Positions 10,310 through 20,126 of a DNA stretch of 64,000 nt are shown one piece after another; within the stretch, counting starts at the first letter, position 1; each line of letters starts with the position of its first letter. The notes below the pieces were generated by a model. It was not told where the DNA came from. It did no database searches and was given only the letters and a program-made list of their open reading frames with translations. The position numbers and the translations under genes were made by a program. Source of the DNA: Deltaproteobacteria bacterium (GTDB lineage Bacteria > Myxococcota_A > UBA9160 > PR03); the NCBI GenBank assembly GCA_035063765.1, contig JAPSFT010000005.1, positions 1-64,000 on the forward strand. The letters are read 5' to 3'.

Positions 10310-10842
10310 GCGGGCGCCCGTGCGGCGAGCCGGCGCTCGAGGGCGTCGAAGCGCGCGAGCTGGTCCGCGCACAGCTCGCCCGCGTCGTCGCGCCCGACGA
10401 AGAGCTTGAACATCGCGCCGCCCGCGGCGTTGAAGAACTGGATCGAAGCGGTCTGCTTGCCCATGAAGGGCCGGCGCAGGAAGACGATCGAGCGGCAGCG
10501 CTCCGCCCGCAGGTGGCCCGAGAGCGCCCCCGCGCCCTGCAGGTTGAAGAACCCGTGGCCGAGCGTGCCGGCGGGAAGCGGGCCCGAGAACTCGAAGACG
10601 CCGTCCTCGGTGTGCACGATCAGCCGGACCGGGCCCCACGCAGCCACCTCGGCCATGACCTCGCAGAAGTGCTCGCCGCCGGCCTCGCTCCAGAGCTCCT
10701 CCGGCAGGCAGCCGATCACGGTGCGCAGCGAGACGCCGTGCTCCGCCGCCACGCTCTCGAGGACCCCGCCCACCCGGCTCGCGAGCCTCGCGCGCAGTGC
10801 CTCGAGGGCGCTGCCGTTCGTCCCGGTCTGGATCTCGCTCAT
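10306..10842 (-). CDS. chuX: Heme-utilization carrier protein, ChuX/HutX family
   Basis: Cytoplasmic heme-binding/trafficking protein of 178 residues, the usual length for HutX/ChuX. Family blocks visible are 'VAAEHGVSLRTVIGCLPEEL' near 30-50, 'GPVRLIVHTEDGVFEFSGPL' near 90 and 'HGFFNLQGAGALSGHLRAE' near 110. The last of these is followed by 'SIVFLRRPFMGKQTASIQFF'. Both ends overlap neighbours by 4 bases (ATGA with chuW upstream and chuY downstream), so the three products are probably made in fixed proportion. It would hand heme to, or receive it for, the ChuW-like enzyme. Confidence 0.9.
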   Translation of the reverse strand: MSEIQTGTNGSALEALRARLASRVGGVLESVAAEHGVSLRTVIGCLPEELWSEAGGEHFCEVMAEVAAWGPVRLIVHTEDGVFEFSGPLPAGTLGHGFFNLQGAGALSGHLRAERCRSIVFLRRPFMGKQTASIQFFNAAGGAMFKLFVGRDDAGELCADQLARFDALERRLAARAPA

Positions 10843-12173
10843 GTCGTCGTCCTCCTGGGTTCGTCGGGATGCAAGACGTCGCGCAGGCCGCGCGCGAGGT
10901 TCGGCGCCCAGAAGCGGCCCGCCACCGTGAGGCGGAGGCGCGGGCCGGCGCCTTCGAGGAGACCCGCGCGCTGCCACTGGCCGACGAGCGCGCCGGCGCG
11001 CTCCCGCGCGTCCGGCCCGAGCGTGGCGAGGTCGAGTCGCCCCACCTCGAGCTGCGCCGCGAGGTGCTGCTGGAGGCGCTCGTCGGCGTCCGGCTCGCGG
11101 ATCGCGCGCAGGGGCTTGCGGCCCGCCCGCACGAGCGCGGCGTAGGCCTCGAGCTCCGCCGCCAGCGCGTAGGAGTGCTCGGCGAGGGAGCCGCCGGCGC
11201 CGGCGCCGTAGCCGAGGCAGTCGGCGCCCTGCTTGATCAGCAGGTTGTAGAGGTTCCGCTCGCGCGTGGCGCGCGCCCAGTGGCTGTTGCTGATCTGGCG
11301 CCAGCCCGCGTCCTCGAGCACGCGCGCGCCCTCGCGGTACAGCGCGCCCTGCTCGGGGAGCGGCAGGGCGGGGCCCGACTTTCCGGCCGCGATGGCGCCG
11401 GCGAGCGGCGTCGCCGGATAGACGTTCAGCGGGTAGAGGTCGACCCCGTCGAGCTCGAGGTCGATGCAGGCCCGCAGGTCGTCCTGCCAGGTGTCCGGCG
11501 TCTGGCCCGGGAGCCCGATCAGGAGATCGGCGACGATGGCGGCGCGGTCGCGGTCGACGAGCTCGGCGAGGAAGCGCAGCAGCTCGTCGCGCGAGGCGCG
11601 GCGCCCCTGGCTTCGGCGCACCGCGGTGTCGAAGCTCTGGACCCCGATCGAGAAGCGGTTGGCGCCGGCCTCCAGGCACGCGTCGACCTTCTCGGCGTCG
11701 AAGCCGAGCCAGCGGCCCTCGACCGTGATCTCGCAGTCCGGCGCGAGTGGCAGGGCGCCGCGCAGGGCGCGAAGCAGGTGGTGGAGCTCGCCGGCCGGCA
11801 GGGCGCTCGGCGTGCCGCCGCCCAGGTAGAGCGCGTGCACCGGCGCCCGGGCGACGCCGGCCGCGGCGCGCTCGCGCTCGAGCTCCTCGATCACGAGCGA
11901 CGCGTACCCCGCGATCCTCGCCGGCTGGGCCGGACCCCGGTAGAAGCCGCAGAAGAGGCAATGGTTCGCGCAGAAGGGGACGTTCACGTAGGCGACGCGC
12001 TTGCCGCGCGGCGCGGGCGTGCCGATCAGGCGCTGCCACGCCTCCTCGAGGGCGTCCGCCGGCACCGGGCGCTGCCCCCGCCACGGCACGAGCGGGGCGC
12101 GTCGCGCGAAGGCGTCCCGGATCGGATCGCCGCCGAGCCGCGCGTGGTGGTCGCCGAGCCTGCCTGTCTGCAT
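10839..12173 (-). CDS. chuW: Radical SAM heme-utilization enzyme, ChuW/HutW family
   Basis: A 444-residue HemN-like radical SAM protein. The 4Fe-4S cluster motif is C68-x3-C72-x2-C75 ('CANHCLFC') in 'VNVPFCANHCLFCGF', followed by 'LYLGGGTPSAL' and 'SIGVQSFD'. The length and the truncated HemN C-terminal region fit HutW/ChuW. In the characterised homologue this enzyme opens the heme ring anaerobically by radical methyl transfer, yielding anaerobilin and iron. It is the first gene of an overlapping trio with the carrier and the reductase. I use the ATG at 12173; no strong ribosome site is visible, so the exact start is less sure than the identity. Confidence 0.88.
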   Translation of the reverse strand: MQTGRLGDHHARLGGDPIRDAFARRAPLVPWRGQRPVPADALEEAWQRLIGTPAPRGKRVAYVNVPFCANHCLFCGFYRGPAQPARIAGYASLVIEELERERAAAGVARAPVHALYLGGGTPSALPAGELHHLLRALRGALPLAPDCEITVEGRWLGFDAEKVDACLEAGANRFSIGVQSFDTAVRRSQGRRASRDELLRFLAELVDRDRAAIVADLLIGLPGQTPDTWQDDLRACIDLELDGVDLYPLNVYPATPLAGAIAAGKSGPALPLPEQGALYREGARVLEDAGWRQISNSHWARATRERNLYNLLIKQGADCLGYGAGAGGSLAEHSYALAAELEAYAALVRAGRKPLRAIREPDADERLQQHLAAQLEVGRLDLATLGPDARERAGALVGQWQRAGLLEGAGPRLRLTVAGRFWAPNLARGLRDVLHPDEPRRTTT

Positions 12174-12263
12174 CGCCAGCCCGCCCCTCGTCGGGTCATC
12201 ACGCAGCTGGCGGGTGGCTGGCTCGCGCGTAACGGCGGGCAGGATGGGCGCGGCGGCGGCGTC

Positions 12264-12287
12264 GCGACATGACGGAGATCATGTCGC
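12264..12287. promoter_or_regulatory. Inverted repeat upstream of chuW, possible operator
   Basis: Perfect 9-bp arms GCGACATGA and TCATGTCGC separated by 6 bases, centred about 100 bases upstream of the chuW start in the 134-base gap after the preceding SDR gene. The size and spacing suit a dimeric regulator such as one responding to iron or heme. It does not resemble a clear Fur box, and a weak terminator of the upstream SDR gene is the alternative because a hairpin could form. Confidence 0.4.
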
Positions 12288-12307
12288 CGGGCGGACTCCG
12301 CCCCCAG

Positions 12308-13090
12308 TCAGCCGAGGGTCCGGCGCACCATGAGCCGCTCGTAGGCTCCGGGCCAGAGCGTGGCCAGCCAGAAGGAGGCCCGCGCCTCCCGGCCGACCCA
12401 GACCGTCCGCCGGCCCGCCGTGACGCCGCGGAAGATGACCTCGGCGGCGGCCTCGGGGCCGAGCTCGCGGCCCACGCCCGTGCGGGCCCCGGCGCCGGCC
12501 GGGCGGCCGTCGGCGCCGAGCGCCCGCGCGCCGATGTCGGTGCGCACGAACGAGGGGCGGACCAGCGTCACGCCGAGCCCGTCGGCCGCGTGCTCGGTGC
12601 GCAGCGTCGCGAAGAAGCCCTCGAGCGCGTGCTTGCTCGCCACGTAGCCGCTGCGGGTCGCGAGCGGCGCGAAGCCGGCCACGCTCGAGAGCGCCACCAC
12701 CCGGCCGCGCCGGGCGAGCAGCGAAGGCAGCGCGGCCTTCGTGCAGTGGACGGCTCCGAAGAAGTTCACCTCGACGACGCGCCGCAGCACCTCGACCGCG
12801 GTCTCGCGGACACGGCCCACGTGGGTGATCCCGGCGTTGTTCACGAGCAGGTCGATGCCGCCGAAGGCGGTGAGCACGCGATCGATCGCCGTAGTGCACT
12901 CGTCGGGAACGGTCACGTCGCAGCGGAGCGCGAGGCTCCGGGCGCCGGCGCGGCCGAGCTCGTCGGCGGTGGCGGCGGCGGCCTCGGCATCGAGGTCGAG
13001 CACGGCCACGGCGTAGTCCGCCTGCGCGAAGCGCTTCGCCAGCGCCGCGCCGATGCCGTGCCCGGCGCCCGTCACCACCATCTGCCTCAC
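12308..13090 (-). CDS. Short-chain dehydrogenase/reductase
   Basis: Classical SDR oxidoreductase of 260 residues. The cofactor loop is TGAGHGIG at residues 7-14, with NNAG near 88 and the catalytic Ser and YxxxK in 'SSVAGFAPLATRSGYVASKH' (about 137-156). An Asp at the end of beta-strand 2 ('VLDLD') suggests NAD rather than NADP. The start is a GTG at 13090 that overlaps the stop of the epimerase gene (GTGA) behind GGGAG, so the product begins V-R-Q-M. It is the last gene of the ThDP enzyme/epimerase/SDR operon. Substrate unknown. Confidence 0.88.
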   Translation of the reverse strand: MRQMVVTGAGHGIGAALAKRFAQADYAVAVLDLDAEAAAATADELGRAGARSLALRCDVTVPDECTTAIDRVLTAFGGIDLLVNNAGITHVGRVRETAVEVLRRVVEVNFFGAVHCTKAALPSLLARRGRVVALSSVAGFAPLATRSGYVASKHALEGFFATLRTEHAADGLGVTLVRPSFVRTDIGARALGADGRPAGAGARTGVGRELGPEAAAEVIFRGVTAGRRTVWVGREARASFWLATLWPGAYERLMVRRTLG

Positions 13091-14076
13091 GATCCGCTCC
13101 CGAAGCGGACGCTGCGATAGTGGTCGAAGCACTCGCTGCTCGTGAAGCGCGGACGGAAGCCGAGCTCGCGCACGAGCGCGTCGTTGGCCAGCACCGGGCG
13201 GTAGCGCAGGAAGTCCACCTGCTCCGCGCCCCGCGACGAGAGGCCGAGCCGCCGCGCCAGCCCGAGCGCGCCCCCGAGCAGCGGGGCGGGGAGCGGGAGG
13301 TAGGGCCGGCCCAGGCGCCGTGCGATCTCGGGCAGGGCGATCGCCCCGTCGCCGCACAGGTTGTAGATGCCCGCCCGGCGCTCGAGGATCCCCTTCGCGA
13401 TGGCGGCCGCCACGTCCTCGTCCCAGATCAGCACGAAGGGCGCGTCCGAGCCGGCCACCCCGATGATCACGCGCCGCTCGAAGAGGGCGCTGATGGGGCT
13501 CGCGACGCGCGCGCCCAGGATCGTCCCCACCCGGAACACGAGCTGGGAGAGGGCGGGGTGCGCCCGGCGGGCCTCGGCGATCGCCTCCTCCGCCAGCCGC
13601 TTGTGCCAGGCGTAGGCGAAGTCCTGGTTCCCGCGCAGGGGGTCCGTCTCGCGCAGCGGGACCGGGTTGTCGGCGTGGTAGCCGTAGGCCGCGCCGCTGC
13701 TCGTGTAGACGAGCTGGCGGACGCCCGCCGCCACGCAGGCCTCGATCACGTTGCGGGTGCCGAGCACGTCGATCGAGTACTCGAGCTCGCGCGAGCTCTC
13801 GGGGCCGGCCACCACCACGGCCGCCAGGTGCACCACGGTGTCGGCCGCGTGGTGCTCGAGCCGCTTCACGAGCCCGGCTTCGCGCACGTCGCCCGTCTCG
13901 TAGACGACGCCCGGCTGGCGATCGGCGGCCGCCGGCTCGCGCAGGTCCACGGCCACGATCCGGCCGACCGCGTCGCGCTCGCGCGCGAGGCGCGCCACCA
14001 CCTGCCGCCCGACGAGCCCGGAGGCGCCCGTCACGAGGACCGAGCGGGCGCCTCCGTCGCGCGCAGGGGCGGCCAT
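13087..14076 (-). CDS. NAD-dependent epimerase/dehydratase family protein
   Basis: Extended SDR of 329 residues. It has TGASGLVG near residues 16-23, 'DTVVHLAAVV' near 85, a Ser/Thr block 'LVYTSSGAAYGY' near 127 and 'FAYAWHKRLAE' giving the YxxxK pair near 155. It most resembles sugar-nucleotide epimerases, but members act on many substrates. Its ATG shares one base with the stop of the ThDP-enzyme gene (TGATG), and its own stop overlaps the next SDR start, so the three genes form one coupled unit. Confidence 0.86.
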   Translation of the reverse strand: MAAPARDGGARSVLVTGASGLVGRQVVARLARERDAVGRIVAVDLREPAAADRQPGVVYETGDVREAGLVKRLEHHAADTVVHLAAVVVAGPESSRELEYSIDVLGTRNVIEACVAAGVRQLVYTSSGAAYGYHADNPVPLRETDPLRGNQDFAYAWHKRLAEEAIAEARRAHPALSQLVFRVGTILGARVASPISALFERRVIIGVAGSDAPFVLIWDEDVAAAIAKGILERRAGIYNLCGDGAIALPEIARRLGRPYLPLPAPLLGGALGLARRLGLSSRGAEQVDFLRYRPVLANDALVRELGFRPRFTSSECFDHYRSVRFGSGS

Positions 14077-15818
14077 CAGGCGGGCTCGAGGTGCATCTTC
14101 TTGAAGACGTCGAGGCCGGGCGCCCACATGTGCGCCACCGGGTCCACGTCCACGTGCACGACGGCCGGCCCGCCGCTCGCGAGGCAGCGCTCGAGCGCCG
14201 GGCGCAGCTCGCGCCCGCGCGACACCCGCTCGCCGTGCGCCCCCATGCTGCGCGCGAGCTCGTCGAAGCGGATCTCGCAGAGGTCGGTGTTGAGGTTGGC
14301 GCCGGGCGGGAGCACGCGCTCGCGCGCCATCGTCTCGGGGTCGAGCCCCATCGACTGGCTGAACTTCACCATGCCCCACTGCCGGTCGCACAGGACCAGG
14401 AAGACCACCGCGAGCCGGTGGCGCACGGCGGTCTCGATCTCCTGCACGTGCATGCCCATCGCGCCGTCGCCGAGGATCGCGTAGACGGGCCGTTCGGGGC
14501 AGGCGATCTTCGCGCCGAGCGCCTGGCCGGGGCCGGCCCCGAGCATCCCGAACTTGAAGGTGCTGAGCACCGCGCCGGGCGTGCGGTGCTCGTGGTAGAG
14601 GTTCGCCCACACGGCGGTGTTCCCACCGTCGATCACGAGCACGGCGTCGTCGCCGAAGAACTCGCGGCACACGAGCGGGACGAAGGCGGAGTGGAGGGGA
14701 GCTGCGTCCTCGTCCTTCGCCGCGCCGCGCAGGAAGCTGCGGAGCTGGCCCACCCGCCCGGCCCACTCGTCGATCCGCCGCTGGCGATCGGCGAGGCCGC
14801 CGGCGGTGAGGCCCTCGAGCTCGGCGAGGAGCGCCTCGAGGAAGGCCCCGACGTCGGCGAGGACCGCGAGCTCGAGCGGGCGGTTGAGCCCGAGGACCTC
14901 CTCGTCGCAGTCCACCTGGACGACGCGCTGCACCTCGGGATCGCCCCAGTAGGGCGGCTTGCCCCACCAGTCGGTCTCGCCGAAGCGCGCGCCGAGGGCG
15001 AGCACCAGGTCCGCCTCGCGCCGCACCTCGTCGATCAGCGGCGGGAGCATCGGGATCTTGTTCGGGAGCCGCTCGTCGACGGCGGCCCGGCCGCCCCAGC
15101 TCGTCGTCACCGGCGCGCGCAGGATGCGCGCCAGCTCCTCCACGAGCGCTCCCGCGCCCGCGTGCACGGCCCCGCTGCCCACCTGCAGGAGCGGCAGCCG
15201 CGCGCTGGCGAGCAGGGCGGCGGTGCGGCGCACGGCGTCGGCCGCGGGCACGAGCCGCTCCGTGCGGCGGTACTGGGCGGGACGCAGCACCGGGGGGGCG
15301 TTCTCGAAGCTCCCGTTGAGGACGTCCTCGGGGACCGTCACGTGCACCACCCCCGGCCGCCCCTCGAAGGAGCGCCGGAAGGCGCGCTGCATCGCCTCGG
15401 GAATGCGCTCGAAGCTGCGGGCCGCGCCGCTCCACTTCGTCATCGGGCGCATCACGCCCACCTGGTCGAAGTACTGGTAGGTGCCGCCACGGTCAGGCCC
15501 GACGATCGGGCCCCGCCGCCAGCTCGTGAGCACGAGCACGCGGTTGCCCTCGCCGTTCTCCACCGCCACGCCCGGGAGCACGTTGGCCGCGCCGGGCCCG
15601 TTGCTCGCGATGCAGACGCCGAGCCGCCCGGTCAGGCGCGCGTAGGCGCCCGCCATGTGCGCCGCGCTGGTCTCGTGGCGCGGTGACACCAGCCGGATCC
15701 CCTGGCTGCGCAGGCCCTCGGTGAGCCCGAAGTAGGACCCGTCCACGATCCCGAAGACGACCTCCACGCCCTCCGCGCGGAGCATCCGTGCCACCAGCTC
15801 GCCGCCGGTCGTCGCCAC
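14076..15818 (-). CDS. Thiamin-diphosphate-dependent enzyme, acetolactate-synthase-like
   Basis: Three-domain ThDP enzyme of 580 residues. The N-terminal PYR domain carries the catalytic Glu in 'SPRHETSAAHMAG', the middle domain runs from about residue 190, and the PP domain carries GDGAMGMHVQEIE. In the Mg/ThDP motif the usual Asn-Asn pair is replaced by Cys-Asp ('LVLCDRQWG'). It probably decarboxylates a 2-keto acid or joins an acyl unit to an acceptor; true acetolactate synthase is unlikely because no regulatory subunit gene is adjacent. GTG start at 15818 is preceded by AAGGAG with a 6-base gap. First gene of a coupled operon with the epimerase and SDR. Confidence 0.87.
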   Translation of the reverse strand: MATTGGELVARMLRAEGVEVVFGIVDGSYFGLTEGLRSQGIRLVSPRHETSAAHMAGAYARLTGRLGVCIASNGPGAANVLPGVAVENGEGNRVLVLTSWRRGPIVGPDRGGTYQYFDQVGVMRPMTKWSGAARSFERIPEAMQRAFRRSFEGRPGVVHVTVPEDVLNGSFENAPPVLRPAQYRRTERLVPAADAVRRTAALLASARLPLLQVGSGAVHAGAGALVEELARILRAPVTTSWGGRAAVDERLPNKIPMLPPLIDEVRREADLVLALGARFGETDWWGKPPYWGDPEVQRVVQVDCDEEVLGLNRPLELAVLADVGAFLEALLAELEGLTAGGLADRQRRIDEWAGRVGQLRSFLRGAAKDEDAAPLHSAFVPLVCREFFGDDAVLVIDGGNTAVWANLYHEHRTPGAVLSTFKFGMLGAGPGQALGAKIACPERPVYAILGDGAMGMHVQEIETAVRHRLAVVFLVLCDRQWGMVKFSQSMGLDPETMARERVLPPGANLNTDLCEIRFDELARSMGAHGERVSRGRELRPALERCLASGGPAVVHVDVDPVAHMWAPGLDVFKKMHLEPA

Positions 15819-15891
15819 CGAGGTCTCCTTCCGGACCCCGACGGGCCCCGCCAGTGCTCCGTTCCCGCTCCGGGCCCCTTCGGGCCACCGC

Positions 15892-15916
15892 CGGACGCCG
15901 GGCCGCCCGGCGTCCG
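15892..15916. repeat. Perfect 11-bp hairpin in the divergent intergenic region
   Basis: Arms at 15892-15902 and 15906-15916 (CGGACGCCGGG and CCCGGCGTCCG) with a 3-base loop. It lies 74 bases upstream of the ThDP-enzyme start, and a smaller GGCCC/GGGCC hairpin sits just below it, nearer that gene. In RNA of the ThDP gene it would form a stable leader stem. It could equally be a DNA-binding site between the divergent ThDP-enzyme and M50-protease genes. I see no conserved ThDP riboswitch sequence around it. Confidence 0.45.
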
Positions 15917-16076
15917 AACGGACCCTTGGTAGCGCAGCCCGGTGGACATCCGGAAGCCGGGCGCGCTTTGCACAATCGCCAGGGCCCTTCCGTGCTCGAG
16001 GCACCCCGATCGCGCCTGGCCGGGCACTTCCCTTGCAGGACATCTGCTCGACCCGTCGATTCCGGGAGGGACCGCG

Positions 16077-17246
16077 ATGGCCGCCGCCGGCGCCTCGCCG
16101 CGTGGCTTCACGCAGCGAGGCATCCCGCTCTTCTCGATCCGCGACATCCAGGTGCGCCTCGATGCGTCCTGGTTCCTGATCTTCCTGCTGATCCTCGCGA
16201 GCCTGTCGCTCGGCTACTTCCCGCGCACCTACCCCGGCGCCGGCCTGGCTGGCTACTGGGCCGCCGGCCTGGTCGCCACCCTGCTCTTCTTCCTGTCGAT
16301 CCTCGCCCACGAGATCGCGCACGCGCTGATGGCCGAACGCGCGGGGATCCGCGTGCCGGCGATCACGCTCTTCCTCTTCGGCGGGGTCTCGCAGATGGAG
16401 GCGGAGGCGACGTCACCGGCCACGGAAGCGCGGGTCGCCGCGGCCGGCCCGCTCGTGAGCTTCGCGCTCGCGGCGCTCTTCTGGGCCGTGCATCGCTCGC
16501 TCTCCGCCGAGCTGTTGCCACTCGCCGCCGCGGTGCTGCTCTACCTCGCCTGGATCAACGCGGCGCTCGGCGTCTTCAACCTGTTGCCGGGCCTGCCGCT
16601 CGACGGCGGCCGCCTGCTGCGCGCGGTGACCTGGCACCACACCGGCTCGCTCCGCCGGGCGACGCGGATCGCCGCCAACGCCGGCAAGGGGCTGGCGGTG
16701 GGGATCATCCTGCTCGGCGCGATCGAGCTCTTCACGGGCGCGCTGCTCGGCGGCATCTGGCTGATCCTGATCGGGATGTTCATGCGTTCGATGGCGGAAG
16801 CCAGCTACCAGGACCTGGTCCTCGTGCAGGCGCTCGAGGACGTACGGGTGGCGGACGTCGCCGTCGAGAACCCCGTCACCGTGGAGCGCCGCCTCTCGCT
16901 GCGCGCGCTCGTCGACGACCACCTGCTCCAGCGCGGCTTCCGCGCCTACCCGGTCGTGGACGGGGGGCGGCCGGTGGGCCTGATCTCGATCGAGGACGTG
17001 CGCGGCGTCGCGCCCGAAGCGCGCGACGCGACGACGGTGGGCGAGCGCATGCACCCGCTCGAGCCCGCCCTCCAGGTCGAGCCCGACCTGCCCCTGCGCG
17101 ATGCCCTGCGCCGGCTCACCCAGGCCCCGGGCGGCCGGCTCCTCGTCCTGCACGACGGCGAGCTGCGCGGTCTGCTCACGAAGAGCGCGCTCCTGCGCTT
17201 CGTGCAGATCCGCAACGCGCTCCAGGAAGCCGGAGCGGCCTCCTAG
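16077..17246 (+). CDS. M50 site-2-type zinc metalloprotease with CBS pair
   Basis: Intramembrane protease of 389 residues, of the SpoIVFB/S2P class that carries C-terminal CBS domains. The zinc motif HEIAH is at H78-E79-x2-H82 within a membrane helix, and the second ligand motif 'NLLPGLPLDGGRLLR' places Asp at residue 176. About six membrane segments occupy residues 30-245. Two CBS repeats follow from about residue 250 to 385 ('VAVENPVTVERRLSLRALV', 'MHPLEPALQVEPDLPLRDAL'), likely sensing an adenine nucleotide. Start behind GGGAGGG. It is divergent from the ThDP gene, and its stop overlaps that of the aminotransferase. Target protein unknown. Confidence 0.9.
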   Translation: MAAAGASPRGFTQRGIPLFSIRDIQVRLDASWFLIFLLILASLSLGYFPRTYPGAGLAGYWAAGLVATLLFFLSILAHEIAHALMAERAGIRVPAITLFLFGGVSQMEAEATSPATEARVAAAGPLVSFALAALFWAVHRSLSAELLPLAAAVLLYLAWINAALGVFNLLPGLPLDGGRLLRAVTWHHTGSLRRATRIAANAGKGLAVGIILLGAIELFTGALLGGIWLILIGMFMRSMAEASYQDLVLVQALEDVRVADVAVENPVTVERRLSLRALVDDHLLQRGFRAYPVVDGGRPVGLISIEDVRGVAPEARDATTVGERMHPLEPALQVEPDLPLRDALRRLTQAPGGRLLVLHDGELRGLLTKSALLRFVQIRNALQEAGAAS

Positions 17247-18487
17247 GCCCCGCCGCCGAGGTCGCGCAGCAGGCCGTCGGCCCGCTCGGCGAAGAGCGCG
17301 ATCTCGTCGTCGCCGAGGACGAGCGGGGGGTAGAGCTTCGGCACCGCGAGGTTCTGCGCCGAGGCCACGACGATCACGCCGCGCTGGAGCATGCCGAGGA
17401 CGAAGAAGGCGCCGCGGATCTCGTCGGGGAAGTCGAGCGCCCACAGGAGCCCCGTGCGCCGCACGCCGAGCAGCAGCTTCGGGTGGCGGGCCTGGAGGTC
17501 CTCGAGCACGCGGCCGAGCCGGTCGCCCATCGCGTTCGCCTGCGGAAGCAGCTTCGCGGTCTCCTCGAGCGCCGTGCGCGAGACCACCGCGCCGACGTTG
17601 GACCACGCGTAGGACGAGATGATCCGGTAGGGGTCGTCGCCCCAGAAGTCGAGGACGCCCGGGCGCATCACGACCGCGGCCATCGGGAACAGGCCGCCCG
17701 AGAAGCCCTTCGCCGTGACCAGCAGGTCGGGCTCGATGCCGAAGCGCGCGCTGCCCCAGACGTGGCCGAGCCGGCCCATGCCGGTCACGACCTCGTCGAT
17801 GATGAGCTTGGCGCCGTGCGCGTCGCACAGCCGCCGCACCTCGGCGAAGTAGCCGGGTGCCGGTGCGCGCCCGTCGTAGTCGGTGCGGACGGGCTCGAGC
17901 ACCACCGCGGCGGTACGCTCGCTGATCGCCGCGGCGAGCGCGCTGGCGTCGCCGTAGGGGACGGCGCGGAAGCCCGGGATCAGCGGCTCGGCCCAGGCGC
18001 GCATCGACTCCGAGCCCATCATCGTGAGCGCGAAGCCGGTGACGCCGTGGTAGCCGTGGTCGGCGTGGAGCACTTCGGCCCGTCCGGTGGCGCCTCGCGC
18101 GAGCTTGATCGCCTGGTCGATCGCCTCGCTCCCGGTGACGCAGGGCCAGGTCACCTCGAGCCCGGGTGGGGTCGTGTGCGCGAGCGCCTCGGCGAGCCGG
18201 GCCTTCGCCTCGCTGAAGAAGAACAGCGAGCCGAAGTCCTGCTCGCGCATCGCCTGCTCCATGGCCGCTACGAGCGCCGGATGGCGGTGGCCGAGGCTGT
18301 TCACGCCGCCCACGCCCCAGAGGTCGAGGAAGCGCCGGCCCTCGGTGTCGGTGATCCAGCAGCCCTCCCCGGAGGCTTCGACGACGAGGTAGCCGAGCTT
18401 CTCGATCGCCTGGACCCGGCTCACGCCGAAGTAGCGCCCGTACTCGGCGAGGAACCGCTCGCGGGTCAGGGATGCGTTGCGTTCCAT
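17243..18487 (-). CDS. Class III PLP-dependent aminotransferase
   Basis: PLP enzyme of 414 residues in the ornithine/acetylornithine and glutamate-semialdehyde mutase superfamily. It shows 'GCWITDTEGRRFLDLWGVGG' near residue 42, 'VTGSEAIDQAIKLARG' near 120, 'KLIIDEVVTGMGRLGHVWG' near 222 and the PLP lysine K260 in 'LLVTAKGFSGG'. The amino donor and acceptor cannot be assigned, although proximity to glutamate dehydrogenase (32 bases upstream on the same strand) would supply glutamate. An AAAGGAG site precedes the ATG. The stop overlaps the M50 gene stop by 3 bases in convergent orientation. Confidence 0.88.
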   Translation of the reverse strand: MERNASLTRERFLAEYGRYFGVSRVQAIEKLGYLVVEASGEGCWITDTEGRRFLDLWGVGGVNSLGHRHPALVAAMEQAMREQDFGSLFFFSEAKARLAEALAHTTPPGLEVTWPCVTGSEAIDQAIKLARGATGRAEVLHADHGYHGVTGFALTMMGSESMRAWAEPLIPGFRAVPYGDASALAAAISERTAAVVLEPVRTDYDGRAPAPGYFAEVRRLCDAHGAKLIIDEVVTGMGRLGHVWGSARFGIEPDLLVTAKGFSGGLFPMAAVVMRPGVLDFWGDDPYRIISSYAWSNVGAVVSRTALEETAKLLPQANAMGDRLGRVLEDLQARHPKLLLGVRRTGLLWALDFPDEIRGAFFVLGMLQRGVIVVASAQNLAVPKLYPPLVLGDDEIALFAERADGLLRDLGGGA

Positions 18488-18519
18488 CTCGTCTTCTCCT
18501 TTGGACGAAGGGCCTGCGG

Positions 18520-20085
<1,566 letters not shown>

Positions 20086-20126
20086 TTAGCCGTGAAGTCG
20101 TCTACCCGACGATCCAGCTCGAAGGA

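Noticed and set aside
14076-16076. ThDP (THI-box) riboswitch before the ThDP-dependent enzyme
   Set aside because: The leader has hairpins but none of the conserved THI-box sequences, and ThDP-using enzymes are not usual riboswitch targets.
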